A DNA stretch of 64,000 nt from Wolfiporia cocos (taxonomy: Eukaryota > Basidiomycota > Agaricomycetes > Polyporales > Phaeolaceae). The stretch covers positions 558,001-622,000 of the forward strand of contig JACCLO010000004.1 of NCBI GenBank assembly GCA_029448655.1, given 5' to 3'. Both the position numbers and the translations under genes were made by a program. The notes beneath the pieces are model-generated. The model ran no database searches, was not told the origin of the DNA, and saw nothing but the letters and a program-made list of their open reading frames with translations. Of this stretch, positions 1-10,825 are shown in pieces (within the stretch, counting starts at the first letter, position 1; each line of letters opens with the position of its first letter).

Positions 1-842
1 ACTCATTCTGCTCCCAGTTCATGAACTGGTATATGGAGCTATTAGGAAATGGCCAGTAGGGGTTATCATAGGAAACAGCGTGCGCAGAGTGTGATGGTCA
101 AGAGGAGTTATCGTGTATGGGATTGGACTGTAGCGTAGGCGTGTTGCATAGATCACTAAGACAATTCGCGTTGGGTGGGATAGATTTGGGTTCGACGGAA
201 TATCGATGAACCATACCAAAGCTATCAGGTTTTGTGCCGTGAAACGATGGTGAGGCAGGAAGAATTTGCGAGGAAGGAGATGGGGGATTTTGTATGGGAA
301 CAGACATATCACCGACAGGTGTTGGGTCGACTGCATGTGAGATGAAGTGAGGCGAGGGCGGATTGGATGGCAGGCATGGCAGGACAGACGTGCTGGTCTG
401 TGATGCTTGTGCCCTGTACGACTGACAGAGTACACATGGTCCACAGCAATGGGTGGTTTTGGTGCCGATGATGAACCCTGCACAAATTTTGGCATGGCTT
501 CCCCAGTCTGCATAGAGACTCAATAAGTACCCAAGAATTTTAAGAGCATATACATACCACATCCAAGTTTTCTGTGATTTCCACCTCCTCAAAAACTTCC
601 TGGTCAACCTCAACCCTCACTAGTTCCGCTACGCGAATGACCTCTTTGTCGTGTTCCTTTCTTTTTTTCATCATTTCCGCAAATTTTGGCTTCCGCTGCT
701 TGCAGTGTCCCATATGCATGCGGAGACCATTTTCGCTGGGAAAATCGTGGTGTCTGCAAGCCCAGCATTTTAGAGTGGTAGACCTAAGTGGCGAGTGAGT
801 CCACACCGAAGAGTCAAAAGTGAGGGATCGTAGCAAGTCCAA
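1..842 (-). pseudogene. Plavaka-type (KDZ-related) transposase, N-terminal part, broken
   Basis: Reads right to left and leaves the window at base 1. The first exon (about 842-554) encodes a C2HC-like finger (CWAC, then HMGHC about 14 residues on), followed by a charged helix. A 46-bp intron (508-553, GTATAT...TGCAG) joins it in frame to a second exon. That exon has the pattern usual in Plavaka transposase N-termini: a DSFGMVHRY block, then an acidic/Ser stretch, then NPYWPFPNSSIYQFMNW near base 1. An in-frame TGA lies at 98-100 between these blocks, so the copy looks dead. A competing donor at 557 gives another frame that does not match the family. The family call rests on remembered motif patterns. 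Confidence 0.6.
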
Positions 843-864
843 GTTAATAAGCGCTCTGTTCCTT

Positions 865-2640
865 ACCTTTGCTACTTACTTCCTCACGCGCATCTACATG
901 TTCCTCACCAAGATGATCTGACTCACAGGCTATTTTTTTCGTGTGTATCTACATGTTCCTCGTCATGCTAGGCTACTTCCTCGCATGCATCTACATGTTC
1001 CTCATCAAGAACACTCAACTAGGCTACTTACTCGTGCGGCCCTATCTCTTTTTGTGCAAGGTGAGTACATTACCCAACGTCATCGAGACTTCCCTCAGTC
1101 TCGGCCGTACACTGTACATGCTCCAGGTTTTAGGTGAGCACTTCTTCGTGTGTATCTACATGTTCTCCATAAAGACCGTCCAACTTCCTCGCCCGTGTTC
1201 GCCTCTTTTTGTGTGTGTGGTAAAGGTGCATTTTCAACAAAACATAATACCATTGAACTCTCCTACCTACATCTATCTCACGTCGAGCACATGCACTGCA
1301 CTTGTCGAATGATGCAAGCACCAGTTAATAAGTCGATCATCTCTTGGAACGCCCAGCGGAAGAAGATGCGAAGACCAACGGAACACCCAATAAATTAAAC
1401 AAAGATGCGAACACAAGAATTTGCAATTGCAGACTCTCGCGTACCCATCTGTGCCTTACCTGGATCGTCGAGCCTAATTCCTCGTGCGCATCTACATGTA
1501 AAACATCCAACTAGGCTACTTACTCGCGCAGCTCTATCTCTTTTTGTACAAGGTGAGTACATTACCCAACGTCATTGAGCCTTCCCTCAGTCTCGGTCGT
1601 ATACTGTACACACTTCTAACATAATATGTGAATAATTTCTTACCACGCATCTCTACTCTTCTAATCGAATATGAGGAAGGTGAGTGCTTAACTTGATGTC
1701 ATCAAGCCTTCCTTCGGTCTTGGTCATATACTGTACATGCTCCTGGTGCAGTAGGTAAGTGATACTATGCGCATCTCTGCTCTTCTAATCGAATATGAGG
1801 AAGTGAGTACTTAGCTTAACGTCATCGAGCCTTCCTTTGGTCTTGGTCATATACTATCCTTGATGCATTGACGGGGAATTTGGACTTTGTAGCAATGGTG
1901 ACATTGATCCACGAGTCATCTCATCTGTACACCCACACACTGTGCTCGCAGTCGATCATCTCTTGGAATGCCTAGCGGGGCGCCCAGCGGAAGAAGATGT
2001 GAAGACCAACGGAACGCCCAATAAACGAAGATGCGAACACAAGAATTTGCAATTGCAGATCTCGCGCACCTATCTATGCCTTACCCGGACCGTCGAGCCA
2101 GACTAATTCCTCGTGCACATCTACATGTTCCTTGTCATGCTAGGCTACTTCCTTGTGCGCATCTACATGTTCCTCACCAAGAACACTCAACTAGGCTACT
2201 TACTCATGTGGCTCTATCTCTTTTTGCAAAAGGTGAGTACATCACCCAACATCATCGAGCCTTCCTTCATCTCGGTCGTATATTGTACACGCTTCTAACA
2301 TCATATGTGAGTAGATTCTTACCGTGCATCTCTACTCTTCTAATCAAATATGAGGAAGGTGAGTGCTTAACTCGACGTCATCGAGCCTTCCTTCAGTCTC
2401 GGTCGTATACTGTACACGCTTCTGGTGCAATAGGTAAGTGATACTATGTGCATCTCTACTCTTCTAATCGAATATGAGGAAGTGAGTACTTAGCTTAACG
2501 TCATCGAGCCTTCCTTCTGTCTCGGTCATATACTGTACACGCTTCTAGTGTGGTAGGTAAGCATTACTATGTGCATTCCTAAGCGCATGAGTAAGGACTT
2601 AGCTTATAATACACCACAAACCTGGATTAATAAATTACAT
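865..2640. repeat. Degenerate direct repeats, about 619-bp higher-order unit
   Basis: Short blocks recur: a GCATCTACATGTTCCTC motif, an AACTAGGCTACTTACTC block, a GGTGAGTACAT-CCCAACGTCATCGAG block and a CTCGGTCGTATACTGTACA block. A longer block starting AGTCGATCATCTCTTGGAA occurs at 1331 and again at 1950, a spacing of 619 bp. Several ORFs cross the array, but they encode the same repeated peptide in different frames and show no domain. I see no TSD or terminal structure. Confidence 0.7.
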
Positions 2641-2712
2641 ATCTCTCACTCATTGCCTAGCTATTCTATATAAAACATATAGCAAAGCAGATGACATGCA
2701 CTGTATTGCAAT

Positions 2713-3314
2713 GTGGGGAGGTATGAAAGTCTGAAGTCAAAGTGGCCGAGGTCGATGACCATTTATGGAAGTCCAGAACCTTATCACAGTGGCGTCAACT
2801 CCATAATAAGTAATATGGCACTTATAGGTACGCTCGCCCACTTCAACGTTTTTTCCCTTATCTTTCCACCCACTTTGCAATGTCCTTGGACGTGTCTTGC
2901 AGTGACTTCGGACTATCCTCAGAGACTGTCCACTCCAGCGACATTATCTTTGCTCTTGACATAATTTACGCACACACTACCAATCTCATAGAAGAGTTGC
3001 AGCGCTACACTCCCCCCACTGACTCACGTGCCTTGGGCGCGACTATTCCTTTTTATCGCCCCGTTGCCTATAGAATGCTTGAAGATTCTCTTTCAATTGC
3101 TCATTGGGCAACTTGGCTCTCTTCAGTATTACTAGGTGACTTTCATAATGCTGATGTCAAAAACCCGCACAAGTGGCATAACTCGTGGGAGGCCACCTGC
3201 ACTACTACTGCAGTCCTCTTCCAAGCGTTAGGAAATGTAATATGCGGCCTGGACAAGCGTGGCCAAGGAAGGATGGAGGATAGACGAGACTCAATTACTC
3301 AAGCTCAGGGGTGA
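2713..3314 (+). CDS. Hypothetical protein fragment(s)
   Basis: Two overlapping ORFs (2713-2964 and 2880-3314) could be exons of one gene, but the candidate intron between them does not give a consistent phase. The longer product (144 aa) has a helical, slightly hydrophobic middle (LSIAHWATWLSSVLLGDF) and no motif I recognise. It runs into the 3350-3725 repeat array. It may be a degraded gene. Confidence 0.25.
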
Positions 3315-3349
3315 GCTAGCGCAAGGGTAGAATGTCAACTGAGCATGCA

Positions 3350-3730
3350 TAACGATCAAAGCGATCATGTAATTCATACCGTACTGGAGAAATGGATGAG
3401 ACTCAATTGCTCAAGCTCAGGCTTAATTCATTCTCACTCTGCAGGAAGCACAAGATCAGCAACAGTGCAGGGCCACTCCCTCAACTTCTCGCGCCTCCAT
3501 AGACAGCACGAATTATTATCAAAGCGATCATGTAATTGTTACCGTACTGGAGAAATGGACAAGACTCAATTGCTCAAGCTCAAGAAATAATTAGCCTCGC
3601 TCTACAGGGAGCACAAGAACCGCTAAGCGCAGGGCCGCTTCCTCAACTTCTCGTGCCTTCGTGAACTATATTATCAAATCGACCATGTAATCGAGACACG
3701 GTACCGGAGAAATGGACGATCAATTACTCA
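3350..3730. repeat. Tandem repeat of about 142-168 bp, with a further copy at 5320-5470
   Basis: A block with GATCATGTAATT, ACCGTACTGGAGAAATGGA and ACTCAATTGCTCAAGCTCA starts near 3360, 3524 and 3666. Each is preceded by a GCAGGGCCAC-TCCCTCAACTTCTCG block. Another copy lies at about 5320-5470, beyond the solo LTR at 4406-5027. Confidence 0.7.
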
Positions 3731-4405
3731 AGCGTGAGCGCGCATTGACCAAATGTGTAACCCTAACTACTATTGAAACTCAGATAAACCCCAAACCTTC
3801 ATCTGGGTGGCTGAAGTGGCTGAAGCAGATTTCGACATCATTCGACTTGTGCAGCCCACAGCTACGGCAACACATTGTTAAAAATTCTGAAACTCCTCAC
3901 ATACAGTATAGGATATACTGTATACCTAAGCACTGTGATCATGATTGTATCGTTGTTCTTTGGTGAGTGGTGTAGGAAAATATCGAGAAAGTCAGTGCCG
4001 AAACAGACATGCAGTCGTAGAACATGTGCTACGTGAGATCTTTACGGCTACATGGCGTATAAATATACTCATATTATCTCAATATAATGAAAAAGATTAT
4101 ACTATCATAGCGCCCACCCGATTGTGCCTGTTAATATTGTGTGCCTATTCAAATGTTGGTATGTGTTTTAGACACCACCCAATGGAACACCCCACCAATC
4201 ACTGAGAACCAATCCTGAAATCATGAAAATATTCTGATACATAGTTCATATGATGTAGTATACTGTACAATGGCAAAAGAAACAGATAATACGGATTGAA
4301 CTCTCTACCACTTTGCAACCTTGGAGACACTGTGCATCATAGTGCGCGGTATTTATAGTAGTAAATACGCTTAGACACGCATTGTTATTCTCAGAAGTAT
4401 ATTTC
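3731..4405. other. No feature recognised
   Basis: AT-rich sequence with short ORFs only. I see no domain, repeat or terminal structure here. Confidence 0.5.
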
Positions 4406-5027
4406 TGTCACAGATTTGGGACATTCTACAAATTTTCCTATATTTTTACCTATTTTTCCCGCATTTCTACGAGCATATTCAAGCTCGCTGCTATAAGCGC
4501 CTGTAGACACGTACACCAAACCAAACAAACCGTACATAACACGCTATCACGTCCACTGTTCATAACAACACGTAAATAATGTGCACGTCATGTACTATAC
4601 GAAAGCGGCCCCGAGGTTTATCACAAGCCAACGCCTTAGATGACTCATATCCCGATACCGGCATATTTCATCATGCTTATTCGGCTTACAAACACTTGTA
4701 GCCACAATGTCAACGTGGGCCTACTGGTCCAAAGCCCGTTTCTTACTGGTGCGGCCATTACCGGCGCACATGGTCTATTATATATTACGACTTAGCTGTA
4801 ATATTTGTATCTGCACACAGACCGTCTCTGTGTTTGGCTCTGTAAGACGACCAAATACTAGATATGTATATAAGTAGGAATAGCACTACGTTATTCTTTA
4901 GATTTGTTCTCTTGCATTCGCACTTTAGCACATCACTCCTGCTGCGCATACTAGCCCCTCACCTCGCCCTTAAGCCCCTCAAGCTTTATAGTTGAGTAAA
5001 GTGAATCCCACAACCTAGTTTGTGTCA
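4406..5027 (+). mobile_element. Solo LTR, family A, copy 1
   Basis: It runs from TGTCACAGAT to GTTTGTGTCA, 622 bp, and is flanked on both sides by the 5-bp TSD ATTTC (4401-4405 and 5028-5032). A TATA box (ATGTATATAA) near 4865 is followed by the AATAGC palindrome and then the ATTTGTTCTC region. Related copies are at 37804-38416 and, inverted, at 59549-61177. The 5-bp TSD and the promoter layout argue for an LTR rather than a MITE. Confidence 0.92.
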
Positions 5028-5862
5028 ATTTCTCCACTGGTCTGTATACTTTATATACATTATCTTGACCACATATCTCATCTAATTGATTGACAGTAGC
5101 ATGTCTGACATTTAGCTGCCATGTGGAACACTCGCAGACTTCAACTTCAAGGAGAGACCTTGTATTGCTACAATATTAACTCTCTCAGGAGCTCTAGCAA
5201 TTTAGAGTTGTCAAACGCTAAGGACTAAGCTCAGAATCAAGTGGGAGGTTGGAGGCGCCATAGGAGGAACCAGCCACCGACGCATCAGGATGCGTCACGT
5301 CTTCAGATTCATGCCTCGCTCTGCAGAAGCACAAGATCAGAGATAGTGCAGGGCCACTTTCTCAACTACTCGCACCTTCCTAGACAGTGCGAATTATTAT
5401 TTAAGTGATCATATAATTGAGAACGTATCTGAGAAATGGACGAGACTCAATTACTCAAGCTCAAGGGTGAACTGGCGCATGAGTAGAATGTCCACTCATC
5501 ATACAGCGTGCATAAAAAGCAAACTTTTCGTTTAATTAGAAACGTATGGGCGAAGATAGCGGCCCAAGAATATGCAAGATGAATCTTTCAGCACAATCAT
5601 GTGATATAATGCGCATGTCTTGAACGCGTCGGTGGCTGCTGCCTCCTCGTGCAGTGCTTCTGACTTTTCACCTTGATTGCGAAGTAATTTGCTGATAGTT
5701 TGAAATGCTGTTGAGAAGGGAGATGGCGGAGATCGAGCACTACGTCGACTCGGCGCAAGGAGCATGTATGAATCCGTTCAGATGACACCGATGACGCATT
5801 AAGCCCTAACCTTACTGCATCACAATGACAGTGGCTGTCACATGATCACATACCCGCCATAA
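5028..5862. other. Repeat remnant and unassigned sequence
   Basis: This holds the outlying copy of the 3350-3730 repeat (about 5320-5470). The rest shows only short ORFs (5532-5788, minus) with no recognisable domain. Confidence 0.5.
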
Positions 5863-7969
5863 ATGACAGCCCACCGGCCGCAAATTCCCTTCACAACTGA
5901 ATCTCATACCTCCATCTTCCCCTACAAAAAATCCCTTACTATGTCTCGTGGTGTCAAGTCTCGCCACCTGATGCCAAGGCCAGCATACAAGAATGCAACA
6001 CTCAATAAAGAGCAGCCCAGAAAACGTGTCTGTACGACCTATGAAGAAGAGCAAGACGTCGCGACTACATCACACCGAGCCCCAGAATCTCGCCACGTGA
6101 GCGTTGTGCCCAGCGCCAAGAAGGGGCATCATATCCAATCCCAGCATGTCGCCGACGTCGAACATTGTGAACGCAAAAATACTGAAGAAGACAAAGATGG
6201 CTCCGAAGATGAACAGGTCTTCAAAAGCTTGATTGTTCAGATGAGATTGTTGAACGAAAACCCTTCCCACGACGAAAACGAGTATTTTTTCTTCCTTTGC
6301 ATGCGCATATAGCCTACTATTAATGAGGACATTCAGATCTCACCTCAAGATATACAAGCTGGCTGGGCGATACATTCCGCACTGTATCAACCCTTTCATG
6401 AAGGTCGATCACATGATTGCGCTTGGCATTCGCCTCTACGGTGTTCCCAGGGGTGAATGGGGTGCAAATGATCTTCCCAATGAAGTGTACGTATATGGAA
6501 GCGCACATATATGCACTGATTCGGACTCTGTCGTGTCGCTAGCTCGATGGAAGATGCTCGCCAAGACCTTGGCTACTATGAAGAGCTTCTGGGCATCTGT
6601 CCCATCCTTCATAAGCAGATTCGCTACTTAGAAGGAAAAGAGAAGGCTTTGTTACATCTTGCGCAATACGTGAGTTTTTGCAACATTCTTCAGTCGTATA
6701 GCTTATACTTCACTGTATGCATAGCTCGACTGACACTCCAGATACGCCTGATCCGACGGCTGTACTAAAATCAAAAACAACTGCCTCAAGTATCTCCCTG
6801 ATTTGAGGTGCGGTGATATTCCAGCCATTCCAGTCGACTTACCCAAGGCCAAGCGAGGCTACGAGAATGTCGCTACAGCACGAGTATTAGTGCCGCACAT
6901 CTACCGCAATGAGTTTGATGAGAATCCCAAGGCGTACGTGGTAACAGTCATTATCTTCCTCGACTGACGAGTTTCCCAGATTCGAGGTTGACGCCGGTGA
7001 CCTCCCCTCGTTCCTCTACCCCGAGAATGGGTATGATGATGAAAAGCCTGAACAGAATCTGCTAATGTCTCCTATTCTTGTCGCGGTATGATCTGTATCT
7101 AATTGCATAGTATATGCTGATAGTGTGCGCAGAATTTCCGCTGTCTCTTTAAGGGACCCAGTGCTGCTCAAAGTTTCTCTGTTGTGGATGCAAAGAAAGG
7201 TGGCGGACACCCCCCTCTTTGTAAGATCTACAGCCTTAATGAGGTTACTCCCAAGCAAATCACATATACTGCTCTGATCGTGCATCCTGCTCTCTGAAAT
7301 TATTTGTTGCTGACTGTACCGTTTGGCAGACTTGCTTCGGATATGCATCCCAGAACGTCTGGGATGATAATGACGGCACATTCCTCAGCGCAGAATTTTA
7401 TAATTACATCTTGAACATGTTCAAGAATGATGCTGAATGGGGTGTGCGGATGCTGGCCTGGTTCAACAAGTGAGTACTTGTGCTAATTATATGGTAATCT
7501 AACTGTTTTATCTAGGGAGGTCTACAGCAAGGGTACGCAGACTGTCGCACCGAACGGCGTCAAAATTCGCAAGCACGAGGGACCGTCTCTCATTGAGAGG
7601 ATCAACAAGCGGCTTGCTGAAGCTTCCAAGGCCGCTTCCCACCCTGAGAGTGATGACATACCCATCCCTCTTCGGAGGAAATCACCACTGGGGCTCTTTG
7701 AAAGTTTTAACGACGACGAAGACAAGGAGGTGGTTGCTGCGCAGGTTGACGGTGGGGAGCAGGTGGAGGCACAGGTTGACGGCGAGGCGCAGGTGGAGGC
7801 GCAGGTCGATGGTGAGGAGCAGGTGGAGGAGCAGGTGGACGGTGAGCAGGGTGAGGGTGTAGACGAGCTCATGGAAGAGGATGGAGAGGAGGAGGCTGGC
7901 GATGACGAGGCCGAGGCCGAGGACGAAGACGAAGACGGCGAGGAAGACGGCGAGGAAGAGGACGACTAG
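5863..7969 (+). pseudogene. DUF6698-like basidiomycete protein, probably one nonsense mutation
   Basis: Multi-exon gene of a basidiomycete family of unknown function. The start is 5863 or 5941. Introns read as 6282-6336, 6487-6542, about 6696-6741, 6934-6979, 7086-7132, 7280-7329 and 7470-7515. All are 46-56 bp with GT/AG ends and, except at the third, keep frame. Family-like blocks in order are IYKLAGRYIPHCINPF, YYEELLGICPILHKQI, CLKYLPDL, LPKAKRGYENVATARVLVP, FRCLFKGPSAA, ITYTALITCFGYASQ and EFYNYILNMF. The C-terminus carries QVDGE-type repeats and a long acidic tail ending at 7969. In the best reading a TGA at 6749-6751 stands where an Arg codon would fit, a CpG-type C-to-T change. A different splice choice could still avoid it. 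Confidence 0.6.
7735..7850 (+). repeat. Minisatellite inside the DUF6698-like gene (QVDGE repeat)
   Basis: A 24-30 bp unit around CAGGTGGAGG(C/A)GCAGGT(T/C)GA is repeated about four times in frame. The encoded Gln/Val/Asp/Glu repeats lead into the acidic C-terminus. Variation in copy number would change protein length without breaking the frame. Confidence 0.8.
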
Positions 7970-8232
7970 ATCGGCGTGCACAATGGCATACTTGGACTGC
8001 TTTGGCTCTCTGGCGACTTTTGGCTCTGGTTACACGCTGCTGCTTTGCTCCATCAGGCTGTGTCTTGTGCTCGACTCTTTGATCCTCAGTGCTCTGTGAT
8101 ATGTGCTTGGTGGCCCCATCTGCTCAGGAGCCTGCTCTTCTGACGGTGTTGTGCACATGTGTACTACTTAAAGAATTTTATTGGCACTGTACTATGTGTA
8201 TTAATATATTCCATGAGCTGCATTTTTGGAAC

Positions 8233-8480
8233 CGGTACCCTAGAGCGGCCCCCCCCTGCAGACTGCTCAGAGAATCACTATTGTGCGGTCCCTGCAATAG
8301 CAAGGACCTCAGCTAAGGTCCTCGCAGTAGCGAAGGCCCTCAGGTGAGGTCCTCGCAGTAGCAAAGGCCCTCAGGTGAGGTCCTCGCAACAGCATGGGCC
8401 TCAGGTGAGGTCCTTGCAGGAACCCATCCCCTGGGCGCTTGCTATTGCGAGGACCTGCTACTATAAGGGGGTTATACATG
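8233..8480. repeat. 31-bp tandem repeat with inverted flanks
   Basis: The unit AGGTCCTCGCAGTAGC-AAAGGCCCTCAGGTG starts at 8316, 8347, 8378 and 8408, so the period is 31, 31 and 30 bp. Inverted versions of the same words (CAATAGCAAGGACCTC on the left, GCTATTGCGAGGACCTGC on the right) bracket the array. There are no spacers between units, so this is not a CRISPR array. Confidence 0.8.
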
Positions 8481-8957
8481 AGTATACCGGTCCGGATATA
8501 GTCACAGGACCTGCTTGGTATATCTACGTAGATACCAGTAGATCTTCGGTCTCGCACTTTGCTGATTAGTACCGGTAGACCTGCAGTTACTCTCCATGGC
8601 ACGAATGTAATCATTGATGCACTTGACAAATAATGTGTTTCCACCAAAATCTGGTGCATACTGTTCCAGGATGTCTGCCAAAGTTCCCATGCTGAGGCCT
8701 CTCTCGTCTATGAGCTGTGGTCCATGCACCGAGCTATGATTCTAACGCTTGATTGAATGCTGCCCATCAATCGATTACATGTACAGCATCTCGGTCATAT
8801 TATAGTCACATGACAAAACCCCTATTATGTTAAGCCTTTTACTATAAGACTATGAATTACACACCACACTTTACCACCACATTACTCTACACCCACCACT
8901 CATTACACCTTACCACACTACTCTACCCTTACTACGGTCTTCATTGACTGCCACACA
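8481..8957. other. Unassigned, one short ORF
   Basis: A 75-aa minus-strand ORF (8502-8729) has a protein-like stretch (TLADILEQYAPDFGGNTLF). I recognise no family. The rest is AC-rich sequence with nothing identifiable. Confidence 0.3.
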
Positions 8958-9700
8958 TCCATAGTATAATGGGAGCTCACACCATAGGTGCTTGTGTGTC
9001 GCTAGCGTGGACGCCACGTTTGCTGTGTGGTGTCCATGGGCGTCATTCCTGCTCCCATTAGATAGGGCACCTGGTGCCGGTGAATTCCCATGCCCAGCAC
9101 CTGCAAGGCGTGCTGCTAGCTTGCATTTTGCGCGCTGTTCCTGCCCTGCACCACGGGGACTCATGCCATGGGGATTCATACTCCACACCACAGGGATTCA
9201 TGCCCCACACCACAGGAATCTGTGGCCCATTCCATGGGGGTTTGTGGCCCATGCCACAGGGATTTGTGTCCTGTGGCATGGGGATTTTGTAATGTAAATA
9301 CCCCACACCACGGGGATTTGTACCCTGTGCCACAGGGATTTGCACCCCAATTCCACAGGGATATGTGCCACGTGCCATGGGGATTTGTGCCCTGTGCCAC
9401 GGGGATTTTTGTGATGTAAATACCCTACACCATGGGGATTTGTGGCCCATGCCACAGGGATTTGTGTGTCCTGTGCCACGGGGATGTGTACCCCCTGCCA
9501 CAGTGATTTGCACCCCAATGCCACAGGGGTGAATTCCCATGCCCAGCGCCTGCAAGGCACATGTGCCGGTTGCACATTTTACAAGTGAAGTGACAACAAT
9601 ACCAAACATCAGCGAGGTGGAGGAGTGGTGGAGCGGGCAGAGACTAAAATATATTCTTAAGACATAACGTTTGTGGCAAAGCCACAGGTAATTAAGCTAG
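8958..9700 (+). mobile_element. Non-autonomous Helitron H1
   Basis: The 5' end TCCATAGTATAATGGGAGC is preceded by A. The 3' end has a hairpin GTGGCAAAGCCAC (9673-9685), then 11 bases, then CTAG, followed by T. This fits the Helitron rule (TC...CTRR, insertion between A and T, no TSD). The interior carries a roughly 30-bp minisatellite (9125-9535). No Rep/helicase ORF is present, so the copy is non-autonomous. Related copies are at 28950-32442 and 46123-46623. Confidence 0.85.
9125..9535. repeat. Helitron-internal minisatellite, about 30-bp unit
   Basis: Alternating words of the type CACCACGGGGATTTGT and GCCACAGGGATTTG are repeated about a dozen times. Many units contain the short palindrome-like CCATGGGG or CCACAGGG. 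The apparent ORFs on both strands (Gly/Trp/His or Pro-rich) are by-products of the repeat. Confidence 0.85.
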
Positions 9701-9718
9701 TCTAAATACTAAAGGGCC

Positions 9719-9930
9719 ATGGAAGAAAACCATGTGGTTCTCGCATGGCAACCGTGCATTCATCGGCCTGTAGGGCATGCGTCACCATCCCCATGCCATT
9801 TCCCACGGATGGCACCTACAACACGCGTGCAGCGTTCAAGTCCCTTCGACCGTGTTTCACGCATCCTCCCTGTGCTTTCAGGCACCTATATGATACCCCA
9901 TTTGGAAGGCACACCACAGAGCACCGTGCC
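9719..9930. repeat. Helitron-interior-like fragment
   Basis: Words such as GTTCAAGTCCCTTCG and CGCATCCTCCCTG match the interior of the Helitron at 46123-46623. No ends were found, so this is probably an older fragment. Confidence 0.4.
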
Positions 9931-10047
9931 GGTGAAATGATGATTTCACACTATAATTCACTAATCATTGAAGATCCTGGAGCTTGGCTTTGTCAGAAGA
10001 TAGTTAAAGAAGGTATGTTATAAGGTTGTGTGGCTACAGTGATGATT

Positions 10048-10186
10048 ATCCTCACAGTGTCAGGCCCCGGGCAAGCCCCAGGCCAGGCCGGGCCAAGCCA
10101 TGGGCCGTCAATGGGGGCCCGGCTTGAAGCCAAGGCCATCCAAAGCCGGGGGCTTTCAGGCCGGGCCGGGCCGGCACATCACTACA
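10048..10186. mobile_element. GC-rich remnant of a hAT-like MITE
   Basis: GGCC-rich sequence ends in GGCACATCACTA, matching the right terminus of the intact hAT-like MITE at 26409-27014. The left terminus does not match and no TSD was found. It directly abuts a FunK1 gene fragment. Confidence 0.5.
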
Positions 10187-10454
10187 CGACGGTCGTTCCT
10201 GTTCGGGCCATAGGCCATGCAGTCAATATTTGTGGTTCCGACGAGTTGGTAGTGAAGATCGTGTGGCCTGTTAAATCGGGACGAGACAGAGTGTATCAGA
10301 AAGAGACGCAATGTGCTCGCTCAGAGGAAGCCATCGGCCCTCAAGCATATCGTCGAACTTTATGTTATATGTCGCGCGAAACCGGCGAACTCGAACTTCC
10401 TCGTGCATACCTTGGAACGAGGGTGTGCGCAATGCCGCTGGCATCATCAAATAC
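10187..10454 (+). pseudogene. FunK1 kinase gene fragment
   Basis: The bases correspond closely to the middle of the FunK1 gene at 46915-49806 (about 48520-48770): the TTVVPVRATGHAV block, the AKIAWPVK lysine block and the LPRAYLGTRV block. The fragment has frameshifts and no start or end. The left border is the hAT-like remnant and the right border is the Gypsy insertion at 10455. Confidence 0.85.
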
Positions 10455-10825
10455 TGACACAAGCGTATTCTCAAGCAACTACTCAGGGGAATATTACTCG
10501 CGTGGAAGCGTATTCCTAGTCTGAGGCTACTCAAGGCAACAAAGGCCAAGACGAGTCTGGGGTGCTCCCTGCTCGTCTGGCTGGTATATATGCTCGTAGG
10601 CTGTTTGTACATGTTTGGCTACTATACAGTATTACGTAAGCTGATAGACCGTTTAGAGTATGGTAAACCCTATCGTAGGTGTAGAGCCACAACAAGGGTG
10701 TCCGGGGTCTGTGTAGGCACGTGTGGGGTGTTCGGGGTCCTTGCACGTGATGCATAGGCGGGCGCTTAGATAAGATAAGGGTTGTCTCTAGTCGCAAGCA
10801 AGTTGGAGAAAATCGGCTTGTGACA
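10455..10825 (-). repeat. 3' LTR of the Gypsy element
   Basis: 371 bp, identical to the 5' LTR except at four positions. In element orientation it starts TGTCACAAGC and ends GCTTGTGTCA. The pol ORF runs 38 bp into it and stops at 10788. Confidence 0.97.

Noticed and set aside
4406..5027. The TGTCACAG...TGTGTCA elements as DNA-transposon MITEs
   Set aside because: They have 5-bp TSDs, TATA boxes and TG...CA ends, and one of the families is the LTR of a complete Gypsy element.
7522..7981. Antisense ORFs rich in Ser/Thr/Cys or Leu
   Set aside because: Shadows of the acidic repeat region of the DUF6698-like gene, whose spliced frame is better supported.
8316..8440. Regularly spaced 31-bp units as a CRISPR array
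   Set aside because: Units are contiguous without spacers, and the DNA is eukaryotic.
9058..9609. ORFs of up to 183 aa with Trp/Gly/His repeats
   Set aside because: They are translations of the Helitron-internal minisatellite and occur in several frames at once.
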